A DNA stretch of 28,507 nucleotides from Planctomycetaceae bacterium (GTDB lineage Bacteria; Planctomycetota; Planctomycetia; Pirellulales; Thermoguttaceae): positions 1 to 28,507 of the forward strand of contig DOEZ01000087.1 in assembly GCA_003532715.1 (NCBI GenBank), read 5' to 3'. The notes under the pieces were generated by a model. That model made no database searches. It saw nothing but the letters and a program-made list of their open reading frames with translations, and was not told the DNA's origin. Shown one piece after another: positions 21,401-23,755 of the stretch. A program made the translations under genes and the position numbers. The first letter of the stretch is position 1. Every line of letters starts with the position of its first letter.

Positions 21401-22283
21401 CCGCCAATTGAGCCGCTGGCGCGGAACCGCTGACCCCGAGAGAGTTGTTGCCGACAGCGCCAGCCACGCCGGCCACGGCCGTGCCGTGATTGTCCGGCCC
21501 AAAAAAGATGCTGATGCCTGGAGACGGATCATTGTCGCCGTCACGGTAGTCGTAACTGAGATCCGCACGGATATTGTTGACCAAATCAGGATGGTCCATT
21601 TGCAGGCTGTCGTCGACAATCCCGATGATCACGCCAGCTCCGGTAACGCTATCCCACGCGGACACAACGTTGGCATCAACGCCGGGAGTGCCGCCAGTCT
21701 GTCCCGTGTTCTGCAAATGCCACTGTTCGCCGAACAAGGAATCGTTTGGAACCGCCATGGGCACCAACTTCTCGGCGACCAACGGATAATAGTAATCGAT
21801 TCCCTCGGCCGCTTGCAGCGTGTTGGCCACGGTTACCCACGACGTTGTCTCCGGGAACTCCCAAATCGTCGCATTTGACAAAACGGGCGCGTACTGTAGG
21901 AAATCGGCGTTGAGCGAGGCGGCGAGTTGCGGGGCGCAGGTGTCGGCCTTGCTTTCGTTGACGCCGACGACCCATTGATAGGTCGAGGCCAGAAGCTCCT
22001 GGTCGTAGCCCGAAAGATCGGACGCCCTGTAGACGGCGCGCGACAGGTTGTCGCTCAAGTAGTTGTAGTCGGTCATCGGGCAGACGATTTGTTCGAGGTC
22101 GTCGAAGCCCGGGGGCGAGGTGATGCTCAACAGCACTCGCTGCTCGAACGTCTCGACCCGAAGCGAACGGCTTCGAAGAGACCCCAACACATCACGCCGG
22201 CCGGGCCACGCGTTCTTGATCTTGGCCGCACTCTTCGGCCGACCAACTCCGGACCAACGGCGAAACGTATCCCAGATCATCAT
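1896..22283 (-). CDS. Giant 6795-residue multidomain protein: kexin-like S8 protease plus matrixin-like metallopeptidase and many surface modules
   Basis: A secreted or surface mosaic protein; its physiological role is unknown. Domain order by residue: LEPR-XLL-like tag 38-54; kexin-like S8 peptidase 183-530; P/Homo B 538-666; two Ig-like 680-915; matrixin-like peptidase 950-1160; PPC 1161-1265; seven FG-GAP repeats 1351-1693; beta-helix 1694-2316; PPC-like domains 2322-2830; poorly defined beta-rich middle to 3900; seven FG-GAP repeats 3904-4242; beta-helix with NIDO 4374-4548; GEVED domains starting near 4855, 5023, 5199 and 6108; SdrD B-like 5487-5624; Calx-beta 5625-6106 split by a TolB-like propeller 5694-6055; C-terminal repeats 6280-6795. 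The start is fixed by a GAGGAG Shine-Dalgarno 8 bases upstream; a second ATG follows immediately. No classical signal peptide is visible. It shares its P domain and C-terminal array with the upstream gene, 115 bases away, so the two may be co-transcribed. The reading frame is intact over 20 kb. Confidence 0.93.
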   Translation of the reverse strand: MMIWDTFRRWSGVGRPKSAAKIKNAWPGRRDVLGSLRSRSLRVETFEQRVLLSITSPPGFDDLEQIVCPMTDYNYLSDNLSRAVYRASDLSGYDQELLASTYQWVVGVNESKADTCAPQLAASLNADFLQYAPVLSNATIWEFPETTSWVTVANTLQAAEGIDYYYPLVAEKLVPMAVPNDSLFGEQWHLQNTGQTGGTPGVDANVVSAWDSVTGAGVIIGIVDDSLQMDHPDLVNNIRADLSYDYRDGDNDPSPGISIFFGPDNHGTAVAGVAGAVGNNSLGVSGSAPAAQLAGIRLIGGFATDVEMSSSLLHQLEQIDIYNNSWGPGGYLQAVGPLTLAAIETGVATGRDGLGSIYVFSAGNSREDAANTNYLVLASLRQTIAVAAIGADGTYAEYSNPGASLLISGHSSWGYDSQSDVVDGIVTSDRTGEDGYNETGTGELPRDFLPDINYTSTFGGTSSAAPLVSGVIALMLEANPGLTYRDVQHILVETASLNDPENPDWTENAAGYHVNHNYGFGAVDAAAAVDLAFEWENVSAEISTGSGRTMVNAGIPDGGSTGVRSSVTLDDSVEKIEWVEVTVDIGHLSPADLEIVLVSPDGTKPVLAESSSVAFWHMSGSFDEWTLTSARHWGEASEGEWTLEVRDLLTGTTGTLRSWELNVFGTTEEEPGPGPGPVTMVGPELVALVPNQGGTIVNGTILDIAPRDLTLKFNESQVIDSTTLGAIRLVRAGGDRVIGNANDVVVDYGWIGIGERPNEVIVRFAETLPDDMYMITIVGAGGEGDVVLKNVDGGIFHQGEDLSITFTLDLGAQVVSVVPQPTYRDAAGNLQQHRDQIEIYFNDDTLNVASAQNTNFYRLSQTNETATPEDDVEIQPTSVVYDPVANKVVLTFASDLAAFGAGSYRLRIGDEYQEIATSITEAYVVGDTLASATDMGVLGTATQGQSIVISSAVEALPYDLNWPGAISELGHRELPSTLAGEAHLGAIAADKQYGTAIIYYNFKNVYGALPNGSPAYNLITPEQKQRAREIFELYGAYLGVTFIEDTRTGTNATGLTIATGDLRVLSPTIPTGPGGVAGLAGGGVAIMDQAESWVDGYGQNWFRTAMHEIGHLLGFGHTYDMPVGTIMGSSDGGEYYDASVEPLFPGNVDTIHGLHVYRPDSIDVDVYRFEIETSGTFSAETAAERLESLSLLDSVVTLHDAQGRIIARNDDFYSEDSYLEVELEPGVYYVTVASTGNTEYDLDVAGSGLGGTTQGNYDLRMTFVPSVVESNRHLVDATGTLFDGDADGVPGGVHNFWFNVQTIEKTLFVDKTSDGVGQLGSLDNPYRDIDDALAAAKSGDIVRIVGNRDRTFDAQMTYEVSAKPAGTAVGDVTGDGIADIVVTNENDGSISLLRGIGDGTYWAPITYLVGAKPGAVNLADLDNDGDLDVVVVNQGNNTLSLLLNNGSGIFNQQITRFAGAQPTDVELADLNGDGVLDIVVTNRGSNDVSVLLSDPNVMYRDQVRYALGAGAAPAGVALADLNNDGLIDIVTANQGANSVAVLINRDKGVFNTPVSFTAGAGPSAVAIADLDGDGNRDVVVANRDDNDISVLLGLGTGSLAAQVKYATGAEPGSLGIADLDGDGSPDVVTANYADDTVSVLFGLGTGAFESQVVYGVGDTPTGLTLADIDGDGRHDVITANQGDDEISILRARRDQAYLVGRTKTNQVLADGANLNVPFGVTLMVDAGAVFKVSRANIIVGSASLNVDHSEGALQVLGTPLQNVYFTSYYDRSLGSWSDQSVLNPTVNPGDWGGLVFRNNLDYQVVDRTVLENEGIFLNYVNNAEIRYGGGLVSVNGVSETYNPIHMVESRPTLTFNTIVRSADAAMSADPNSFADTKFQGEDFTADYDRVGPDINGNLIVDNSINGLFVRIRTEAGASLDKLTVSARWDDTDIVHVVQENLLIAGTPGGPGSNGQTLTARYDARLAIDPGIIVKLGYNRIETEIGAQLLAEGTAALPIIFTSKYDDTYGIGGVFDTDNGNRDPNERQAAPGDWGGLFFGPVSSGSIDHAVITYAGGETRIPGGFATFNPVEIHQANVRLANSTLAWNTGATTSDRAGRPAASASVIFVRGAQPIVVDNVIRDNTVPAMSINANSLKFDYVADWGRSTGYLDAFAEYPNNHGPLVRGNALANNAVNGMIVRGEVLSIDSVWDDTDIVHVLYDEIVVPNFHTYGGLRLQSAANQSLVVKLLGENAGFTALGTTQEIEDRIGGTLQIVGAPGYPVVLTSLYDDSIGAGRDPWGNPQNDTDNAVNSPLAGDWRSVKLERYVNDRNVAVVLEQEAAHAGGNTNDTPDWAQFVGSLAPNMKSGDENLRLGFDVHGFVAGDDPNYADVYSFTGRAGTEVWIDIDRTTMGLDSIVELIDANGNVLASSRSSTAEEAGLIAPEGLARTMDRDAWSGTGDMYTTNIHDAGMRLVLPGVTGSLSLYYVRVRSADNTADGQGDSSGAYQLQVRIREDQEIAGSTVQISSIRYATSGIELLGLPTSSPLVTDTSEIEGTVQTTEGVRASAPVRVDGNFNDFTVTAAVPGVAFNNVWIVFVNGGQTGNVADVFYNPAFDNGGTIIKVLFILGDPEATTAATAVAAINAEGTFTAALTANDGGANNGSGLIRPLNTQLGLTSGGINPTSGITDNNTFETAEHLGNLLETNYGAIKVSGYLTNTVNSISGETQYDIDWYSFSLAPTGTQNISGVAQPNIWNVIFDIDYADGMGRPDTIFYVFDSSGTLMYISHNSNVGDDQTDPLGVTGMQDLTRGSAGTNDPYLGPIALKDGDSSGPNGSTYYVAVASVAMLPWAAYGMYVETGVPIQPHLRFEPVNSVTRIADDTIGDLNGDMIGDTNGGALAGSPRDILFPDPTFDELSIHVNDFDLSDIVLYVCIGSDVYTFNPFTGEYHYDFTAGSSQPHNPDANALLDDAVGGMSYNDIVVRNDGKLYTMTLNAAGTGGNYRQISVADGSISYDNDASIEVYIPAPTVDDPNAIGIDPNNPGVTFRAMLDVVEGGARYMYAMGGGGDSSEQWLFKFDQYGNSVSPGGSEEALPTAICPWRILENAQGFITGLGFIDGTLYGVTDAGLLYVIDGYASAPRGAEVKTEDEDGNEIAPMWDADNFRIDLAEAEVYDLNAAFEQPLIEFSGMTDGPTNVEGGAYAKTLFATDKTGGFYAFDVTGVPSPVFLDGLSTITLGVTDAMSGFVNPIVGATGVAFSTLDYNLWHITQNRRTDEGHTITVAPDESRQPMQQGSLDSGYGNYSYWFGLERSGTFQHPDTQAYLDDNAGVIGTYDLPGGAKGSLTTNTFSLAGYQAQDLPFLYFDYFLETDGATESNVVTDSARVYISNDGVTWELLATNIDTPNDVMSTSDDKIPPPVYMVDGGGVWLQAKVNLSGYVGLDNLRLKFEFTTGGSTNVNGNPGENLYTGVPLIAVPGNELVDGDTFTLMSDLSMVGVPQLFEFDMGYSLRLPASAGSAIRDGETLTITDDQGRTVTFEFDKDGQVTDGNTPIQISDVDSTSVVAQAISIAFNTFYEDTVSVVAGDRVYLCRLATDLSGIPTLPITWRGAMNVSQSFLSSIEIEGNAPGMVNNDDPEIVPVLVPVDGFLRANAVAYQIGRVVDAFYAEFYGGEDTGTAENPELFTSLKIDQSVMYLLKHGVADPGKLKYSDGLPGETPRATSPGANGTQFYYNTQAQDNAYEGWYIDNVAIGFIERGEMISHAAPDTSFGQVDPSEISGYVTEGHYQLEIRVSTEYSYWNTMFNITANTRSFDTNDRHTEDITILASPSEDLVHLAKFTVSDGVNTQTFRFVNPLLPFSQEDGVIDIFFFAGRRADQIAQSITSAINSATNLNVTASNVAFSSRVGSDRVVLSGAAVVTGIEYTVYDQLGEYPTDIVAPDLNGDGFVDLMVTTNEYKGTISVLPGPAVYEVGSRPSALDMADVNGDGVHDIVVANAGDGTVSVLLGNTDGSYKSQMTFAVGTEPSDVTLFDLDGDGNPDIVTANLDDNTVSILYGNGDGTFRTAVNVAVGDAPASVAVEDLNGDGFGDIVVANSLDYTVSVLLSVGDTDYATPVEYLVGRLPVDVKLADMDNDGALDILTVNRADGTVSLLIGNGDGTFEERADYVAGTEPVALTVGYFNQDDNLDVVVANYSTGSVRVLTGTGFDENTLRPSSTYAVGAGPSGVVLGDWDGDGVLDIITSDYFSHQATVLPSTLGYEIPMTYTTGQPLYRQLKGDENNEQGQGQIVISANEILHAAAYGIRYDAGERDGYPHPGSVAPLVKVNDQKLVPGVTIQNNLIVHSGVAGILFSGDPNNQGAMAATPFGKIVNNTVYGNGVDAMISLIEPGDVVMPPNDDESSSLLDIGFELNFYGNAYTQMYVNNNGNITFDYPLYDFTPEGFPQDMPIIAPFWGDVDTRGAGEVRVAYGTSARGNAVVQIDWVGVGYFASNADKLNTFTLYIEDDPLGDIVVFVYHDMQWTTGDIDSDEWGSGFGGAGAQVGFDAGDYENFISVMRPKSAADLTDLMDPGTYVWRLSGEAGIPIEASSDTGILVVNNASPTILNNIVANTDVGIFVDGTSRTTVLGANVYQRNGLNAVGAVESATAVILGPNDPLFVDADTGNFYLAAGSKAIDSAVNSLEDRVAMAEVRDPLGIARSPILAPDYDLYGQQRVDDPSAQPPSGSGSNVFKDRGAIDRVDFDPPTAMIIDPLDNDAAGNDLNPALDQVFVIGQPTPVISIQLNDGLSGAGIYDYSVKSSKVHVYVSGRVEPLVAGVDYFFRYDAANDVISLIAAAGLWEHGNAYTIVLDNGPDGIMDVAGSPLQANQLDGTATYVVALTHVDFGDAPDPIYPTKLENDGARHLLIGDYYLGYGVTGEADANQAVDHRGNPINDATGDQMDDGVSFTSALLMESVVTLQVRASRAGYLNAWIDLNGDGDFDDAGEHVLARTVARGVNNVSFVLPAGQYIGDTLARFRFTSTSIGPAVGPTGLAINGEVEDYKVAIVDVLRDYGDAPAPYPTLLADDGARHELGGGLFLGGRADDELDGQPDADARGDDKNGPIDDSGPEPVVFNDEDGVVFTDWLIPGQLASLQVTASMSGGDLNAWIDFDGDGVWSPDEKIADSKPLTAGANTVVFTVPSTADGTMVGHTFARFRLSSDVSLEPTGAASDGEVEDYKVIIAAEPRDYGDAPRSYSTVEKSEAAFAQLILPGYDNDMLITAVTPGAEMNEVKINIVNDRAVGDIAFVTYNATTKVLLIDVDPLRTTAAAVVAAINTQQAALFKAELSDLVDRDNDGSGLIGSVGTVGVTAHGQDGSGEDAAYHVLWPAPGQGARRLYLGTLVDAELDGQPDHEALGDDKNDLDDEDGITLPEQFMAGQQTNITVEVHMGDATAAYLSAWIDLNVDGVFTAEEQVLFDVSVVDGLQTIPVTIPMTVSAGTTFARFRLSTQQDVSYGGAARDGEVEDYQVVMARGSAAINGWIFEDRNNNGRFDGNEKGISGVTVYIDMNENGILDKDVYGVPVEPYVVSMTDDLSTTDVNETGYYEFDGLIGRTEKYVVRVVDETLQDWVLTYPDEMVWFVDGSHGNADHSYDIFLEANETLDGANFGSYRKPSVAVSDIWVVEGHQGYTEVQVTLTLTDSFGAPVEVQYHTIDGTATTQDGDYIAASGKVTIDPRETPPPTWDTRVLTTTSTSDYDFGVSGNYVVWEGFDGNDWEIFLATVDVSRGTFDVIQLTDNTTNDRVPHVCVTQTGVNVVWVGNDGNDDEVFAYSLNNGVATTRQVTDNSYSDRDPRVSDSLITWWGNDGRSNQVFVFEIANLGDPGANPVNLTDNTLDDRNPQISGRNIVWTRGSGASDTEIMAYYGDVNPLDAPEVIQVTSNSRVDQWPRIDGEKIVWESQVSSTNYEIFLYDMETEATTRVTTNSTHDRYPDISGNDIVWRGNTGSNWEIYHYNAIAQTAPRNISSTSMFSEEEPRIQGNQVVWRAFNGSTYDVYYYDLNLGTGSVNVTNTPGAEWKPAVSDSLLVWRAAHGSNYDIVIGLKNQPVASQTITLRVVGDQKYELDEYFVLAIEVDDDIVAIRDGKDQAVVSILNDDGVLDLGDAPAPYPTLLVDNGARHRIVPGVYLGDPAGPQSAHIDAEPNGQPTAAADGDNRNLSNDEQGVVFNTAIAQGTVASVTVTASTYGYIDAWLDFNRDGDWDDAGEHLFDAAFVEPGANTLHFQVPAGAVVGDSYARFRFSTIGGLSYTGQADNGEVEDYTVAIVSRPPIVNREVQVSGTDGDDLFEFFAGETLTVIINGAAYNYLATEVDTIAYDGGAGTDTVIFHGSTADESVEMWSNKATFQGPHGGGYLVNTINVEVMRAAAGGGNDDVTMRGAAGDDAFEGRPGLATMTGSGYSLEATDFNQVLAVAGTGGSDTAVLRGSTGNDTFVGRPKFGSMTTGGGEVVAAEGFHTTRAYGEGYAAGDPILADRAYFYDSNESDTFRSTPTQARIEPTLGSDYYVEANGFRYVEANSENGGPDYANLYDSAGADKFTGYPHYAQLKDKANALYQVTVNGFRYVAAIGSSHAGDDAEFYDSTDSDTFEADPTYALLRGANFYLRADKFPTARAVGGAGGEDVVNLYDSAGDDLLVASPNDMSLVGAGFKISASNFQHVLAFAGQGNDTVRFFGTEGVDTFIGRPADARLLTAANTFRAYGFDTVQAYGKGGDDEAYLYDTSLGELLTANGSIGDGEDAWADLSNGELNFRLWVADFEYVWVNQTGSGDKKKITDEVDFVFTEGLWEEI
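3455..3960 (-). other. Fourth GEVED domain
   Basis: Residues about 6108-6276, starting DLGDAPAPYPTLLVDNGARH and closing with NGEVEDYTVAIV. It follows the split Calx-beta domain and precedes the C-terminal array. It is separated from the first three by the SdrD-like and Calx-beta modules. Confidence 0.85.
3966..5410 (-). other. Calx-beta domain, split by an insertion
   Basis: The N-terminal half (5206-5410) has VSDIWVVEGHQGYTEVQVTL and YHTIDGTATTQDGDYIAASG. The C-terminal half (3966-4118) has SQTITLRVVGDQKYELDEYF and AVVSILNDDG. Joined, they give one complete Calx-beta domain with the usual order GTAT..DY..GxxTI..xET / xTITLxVxGDxxYExDExF. The 362 residues between are the TolB-like array. Confidence 0.8.
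4119..5205 (-). repeat. TolB/WD40-like repeat array (eight repeats) inside a Calx-beta domain
   Basis: Residues about 5694-6055. Eight repeats of ~45 residues carry a VVW.G.(D/N)G...E(I/V)F core, for example VSGNYVVWEGFDGNDWEIF, ISGNDIVWRGNTGSNWEIY and IQGNQVVWRAFNGSTYDVY, often preceded by (L/V)T(D/N)(N/S)...DR(D/N)P. This resembles the periplasmic TolB/PD40 type of propeller. It interrupts the flanking Calx-beta domain precisely (see findings). Confidence 0.72.
5412..5825 (-). other. SdrD B-like domain
   Basis: Residues about 5487-5624. The start AINGWIFEDRNNNGRFDGNE, the GISGVTVYIDMNENGILD loop, the TGYYEFDGL strand and the final ANFGSYRK fit the SdrD B-type beta-sandwich repeat, a calcium-binding spacer known from surface adhesins. 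Confidence 0.82.
5833..7720 (-). repeat. Three tandem GEVED domains
   Basis: Three consecutive domains, each opening with DFGDAP or DYGDAP and closing with a GEVEDY motif: 7231-7720, 6698-7217 and 5833-6689. Shared internal landmarks are DGARH or equivalent, (N/D)DEDGV or MDDGV, a NAWID(L/F)(N/D)GDG-type calcium-like loop, and F(A)RFR. The third is ~286 residues instead of ~165, because an extra module sits near its start. GEVED domains are common in large extracellular proteins of Planctomycetes and related marine bacteria; their role is unknown. Confidence 0.85.
8640..9165 (-). other. NIDO (nidogen-like) domain
   Basis: Residues about 4374-4548. The pattern LDIGFELNFYGNAYTQMYVN, then NGNITFD, IIAPFWGDVDTRG, TFTLYIEDD and GAQVGFDAGDYENF follows the extracellular nidogen-type domain found in adhesion proteins. 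It lies inside a beta-helix segment. Confidence 0.7.
9560..10575 (-). repeat. Second FG-GAP/VCBS array: seven repeats, probable propeller
   Basis: Residues about 3904-4242. Seven repeat cores are visible: APDLNGDGFVDL, MADVNGDGVHDI, LFDLDGDGNPDI, VEDLNGDGFGDI, LADMDNDGALDI, VGYFNQDDNLDV and LGDWDGDGVLDI. The sixth has lost the usual Asp pattern of the calcium loop (YFNQDDN). Its length (~339 residues) is almost the same as the first array (~343), so each is likely one closed propeller. Confidence 0.87.
10576..14303 (-). other. Poorly defined beta-rich middle of the giant protein
   Basis: Residues about 2661-3903. An initial part (to ~2830) looks PPC-like, with DIDWYSFSL and STYYVAVAS. Residues ~2865-3245 contain repeated short segments of the form DGKLYTMTLN, DGTLYGVTDAGLLYVID and LFATDKTGGFYAFDV, suggestive of another propeller with read-out-type blades. 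Residues ~3289-3430 look like a jelly-roll (FLYFDYFLETDG, VYISNDGVTWELLA), and a second one ends near GWYIDNVAIGFIERGE. No confident family names or catalytic motifs were found. Confidence 0.4.
14304..15320 (-). other. PPC-like domain followed by an IN-motif-like beta module
   Basis: Residues 2322-2495 look like an expanded PPC domain (FVAGDDPNYADVYSFTGRAG, then LSLYYVRVRSAD and AYQLQVRIRED). Residues about 2556-2660 form a different ~100-residue unit with FTVTAAVPGVAFNNVWIVFV, TTAATAVAAINAEGTFTAAL and DGGANNGSGLI. It recurs inside the third GEVED domain. The TTAAxVxAAIN pattern recalls flagellin-hook IN-type repeats, but that is a loose resemblance. Confidence 0.5.
15336..17204 (-). repeat. 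Parallel beta-helix region with three long repeats
   Basis: Residues about 1694-2316. Three units of roughly 240-265 residues are marked by FTSYYDR / FTSKYDD / LTSLYDD (near 1765, 2000 and 2264) and GDWGG / GDWGG / GDWRS (near 1789, 2031 and 2296). Two copies of a WDDTDIVHV motif (starting 1928 and 2190) fall between them. Stretches such as NNAEIRYGGG and DHAVITYAGG look like beta-helix rungs. Such regions often serve in adhesion or carbohydrate contact, but no catalytic residues can be named. Confidence 0.65.
17205..18233 (-). repeat. First FG-GAP/VCBS array: seven repeats, probable seven-bladed propeller
   Basis: Residues 1351-1693 contain seven repeats of ~47 residues, each with a calcium-loop core such as LADLDNDGDLDVVVVN, LADLNGDGVLDIVVTN or IADLDGDGNRDVVVAN followed by a V(S/A)VLL strand. 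Seven copies is the number needed to close an integrin-alpha-type beta-propeller. The array interrupts a beta-helix segment (see findings). Its DNA is GC-rich: 42 of 60 bases in both of two rows counted by hand. Confidence 0.88.
18489..18803 (-). other. PPC-type (bacterial pre-peptidase C-terminal) domain
   Basis: Residues 1161-1265, directly after the metallopeptidase. The DVDVYRFEIETSGTFSAET start, the LHDAQGRIIARNDD turn and the LEPGVYYVTVAST strand are typical of PPC domains, which often accompany secreted peptidases. Confidence 0.75.
18804..19436 (-). other. Matrixin-like (M10, metzincin) zinc metallopeptidase domain
   Basis: Residues about 950-1160. The zinc-binding motif HEXXHXXGXXH is complete: His1107, Glu1108, His1111, Gly1114 and His1117 in MHEIGHLLGFGH. 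A Met-turn candidate, Met1127 in GTIMGS, sits at a suitable distance. Upstream, QKQRAREIFELYGAYLGVTF (1023-1042) matches the helix and strand before the active site of matrixin-type domains. All catalytic residues are present. It is the second, unrelated peptidase in this chain. Confidence 0.88.
19539..20246 (-). other. Two Ig-like (Big_5/SbsA-like) domains
   Basis: Residues 680-915. Two consecutive beta-sandwich-like units, each built around a VxVxP start, then a stretch of the form LKFNE or IEIYFND, and a late stretch of the form MYMITIVG or SYRLRIGD. These resemble bacterial Ig-like domains that act as spacers. They separate the S8-P module from the metallopeptidase. The call is by pattern only. 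Confidence 0.6.
20286..20672 (-). other. P/Homo B (proprotein convertase) domain
   Basis: Residues 538-666. A jelly-roll domain that follows the catalytic domain in kexin-type subtilases. Supporting motifs are ADLEIVLVSPDGT (591-603), SEGEWTLEVRDLLTG (637-651) and the closing GTLRSWELNVFG (654-665). A Pro/Gly-rich linker (671-677) follows, so the module is bounded. Confidence 0.88.
20694..21737 (-). other. Kexin-like (S8) subtilase catalytic domain
   Basis: Serine endopeptidase domain, residues 183-530 of the giant protein. It opens with a kexin-like FGEQWHLQNTGQTGGTPGVD stretch. The predicted catalytic triad is Asp224 (in GIVDDS), His266 (in NHGTAVAGV) and Ser462 (in GGTSSAAPLVSG), with Asn364 in FSAGNS as the oxyanion residue. 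After the serine, ALMLEANPGLTYRDVQHI closely follows the kexin/proprotein-convertase pattern. All key residues are present, so activity is plausible. Residues 55-180 ahead of it could be a propeptide. Base composition is slightly lower in GC than the later repeats (hand counts of several rows gave 48-62%). Confidence 0.92.
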
Positions 22284-22291
22284 GTCTCGGT

Positions 22292-22297
22292 CTCCTC
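22292..22297 (-). promoter_or_regulatory. Shine-Dalgarno of the 6795-residue gene
   Basis: On the minus strand GAGGAG ends 8 bases before the ATG at 22283. This is a strong match at ideal spacing and supports the start used. Confidence 0.8.
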
Positions 22298-22315
22298 GAA
22301 ATATACCCTGAAGCG

Positions 22316-22336
22316 GCGGCGCGAAATTCGCGCCGC
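22316..22336 (-). terminator. 10-bp GC-rich hairpin between the giant genes
   Basis: GCGGCGCGAA (22316-22325) and TTCGCGCCGC (22327-22336) are perfect inverted repeats around a single base; in RNA the innermost pairs would open to form a loop. It sits 32 bases upstream of the ATG of the 6795-residue gene. There is no T-run after it on the minus strand, so it could be a weak terminator, an mRNA stabiliser or a protein-binding palindrome. Confidence 0.45.
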
Positions 22337-22382
22337 GCCCTCGTTCCCTAACAGGTCAAATTGATTGTCCGCGTGTCGTTTC

Positions 22383-22397
22383 CCGCGAGGGTCGCGG
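22383..22397 (-). terminator. Hairpin next to the stop codon of the upstream giant gene
   Basis: CCGCGA (22383-22388) and TCGCGG (22392-22397) pair around a 3-base loop, beginning one base after the TAG stop. No T-tract follows on the minus strand. It may contribute to mRNA 3'-end stability or termination. Confidence 0.3.
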
Positions 22398-22398
22398 T

Positions 22399-23755
22399 CT
22401 ACCGGTCTCTCCAATTTCCTTCCATGGCCAGCACGAAATCGAGTTCCGACGCGACGTCCTTCGTGTCGTCGCCGCCTTGCATGGACTTCGCGACAACGCT
22501 CTCGAAACAGCAGGCCCAGTAGTTGAACTGATCGTTCGACAACCGGAGCCAGTTGTCGGCCGCATCGAGATGGTCGGCCATCGCCGAATCGTACAGCACG
22601 GCCTGATCGTATCCGCCGTTCTCCTCGCGTCCGAAGACGTTCACCTGGCGGAAGCCGTGGGCGCGGTTCGAGTAGGCGTTGCTCGACAGTTGAGCGTAAT
22701 TCTGCGCGGTCAACAACGTGTCGTCGCCCGCCGAATCGTACAGCACGGCCAGGTCGTTGCCCTGGCTTCCGTAGCCGGTGACGTAGCGGAACGAATCGAC
22801 TTGGATTTTGTATCCGTCGCCGGAGAGCGCGCCGTAATTCGGACCCGCAACGAAGGTGTCGTCGCCGGCCGAATCGTACAGTTGGGCCGTGTCGGTCCCG
22901 CCCTGGCCATAGGCCAGCACGAACGAGAAGCCGTCGGCACGGCAGTAGAAGCCGTCGCCCTGGAATTGGGCGTAGGTCCGGTCGGCCTTGAACGTGTCGT
23001 TGCCGGCGGAGCCGTACATCTTGGCGGTATCCGCACCGCCGGCGGTCGAGGCGACCACCATCCCGTCGAACCCCTCGGCATAGAGGTAGTACGTCGATTG
23101 GTCGTCGCGCAACTGGACGTAACCGGCCGTCGACTCGAAGCGATCGTTACCGGGCGAGTCGGCGAAGTTAACGGTGTCCAAGCCGCCCGCCGTGGCGAAA
23201 GCCTTGACGTTGTCGAACGACTTGGCGACGATCGTGTAGTCGCCGTCGGTCAACGCGGCCGATTGGTGCGAGGCCGTGAACGCGTCGTCGCCGGCCGCGT
23301 CGTACAGCGTCGCCTGATCGTAGCCACCCGCCTCGGAACGCACTTCGACGGTCTCGAAGGCGTTGGCGGCGAGGCTGAATCCCGCGCCGGTCAGGCCCGT
23401 CTGAGCCTTGCGGCCCGTAAACGTGTCGTCGCCGGCCGAATCATGGAGAAGCGCCGCGTCGTTTCCGCCGCCGCCGCTGGCCGTGATCGATTCGACGTTC
23501 TCGACCGTGACGGTGTAGTCGATGCTCGACAAAACGCCGCGGGTGGGCCACAGCTCGACCGAATCGTCGGCGGCCGACCCGGTGAACACGACCGTATCCG
23601 CGCCGCCGAGTCCGTCGAAGCGGACCGTGGCGGTGGTGCTCGGCACGCTCTGCACGACGCCGTTGAGCTTGACGATCCACGCACCCGGCACCGGGCCGCC
23701 GACGAACTCGAAGACGTCGTTGCCCGAGGTGCCCGTCAGGACCAACTCGGTCGAA
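22399..23755 (-). repeat. C-terminal ~46-residue repeat array of the upstream giant protein
   Basis: A head unit (23455-23755; LTGTSGNDVFEFVGG, GLGGADTVVFTGSAADDSVE) is followed by seven repeats (22399-23454) with cores ALLHDSAGDDTF, ATLYDAAGDDAF, VNFADSPGNDRF, AKMYGSAGNDTF, AQLYDSAGDDTF, AVLYDSAGDDTL and AVLYDSAMADHL. The tail SELDFVLAMEGNWRDR parallels the tail of the neighbouring protein. At DNA level the GCCGAATCGTACAG-type segment recurs in many copies, a recombination or assembly hazard. Confidence 0.85.

Larger units (their letters stand above)
22284..22398. other. Short intergenic region between the two giant genes
   Basis: 115 bases that carry two hairpins and the ribosome binding site of the downstream gene. 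No sound promoter pair was identified: a TATATT lies 24 bases before the ATG, but nothing like TTGACA sits at a suitable distance. Co-transcription with partial termination is possible. Confidence 0.6.
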
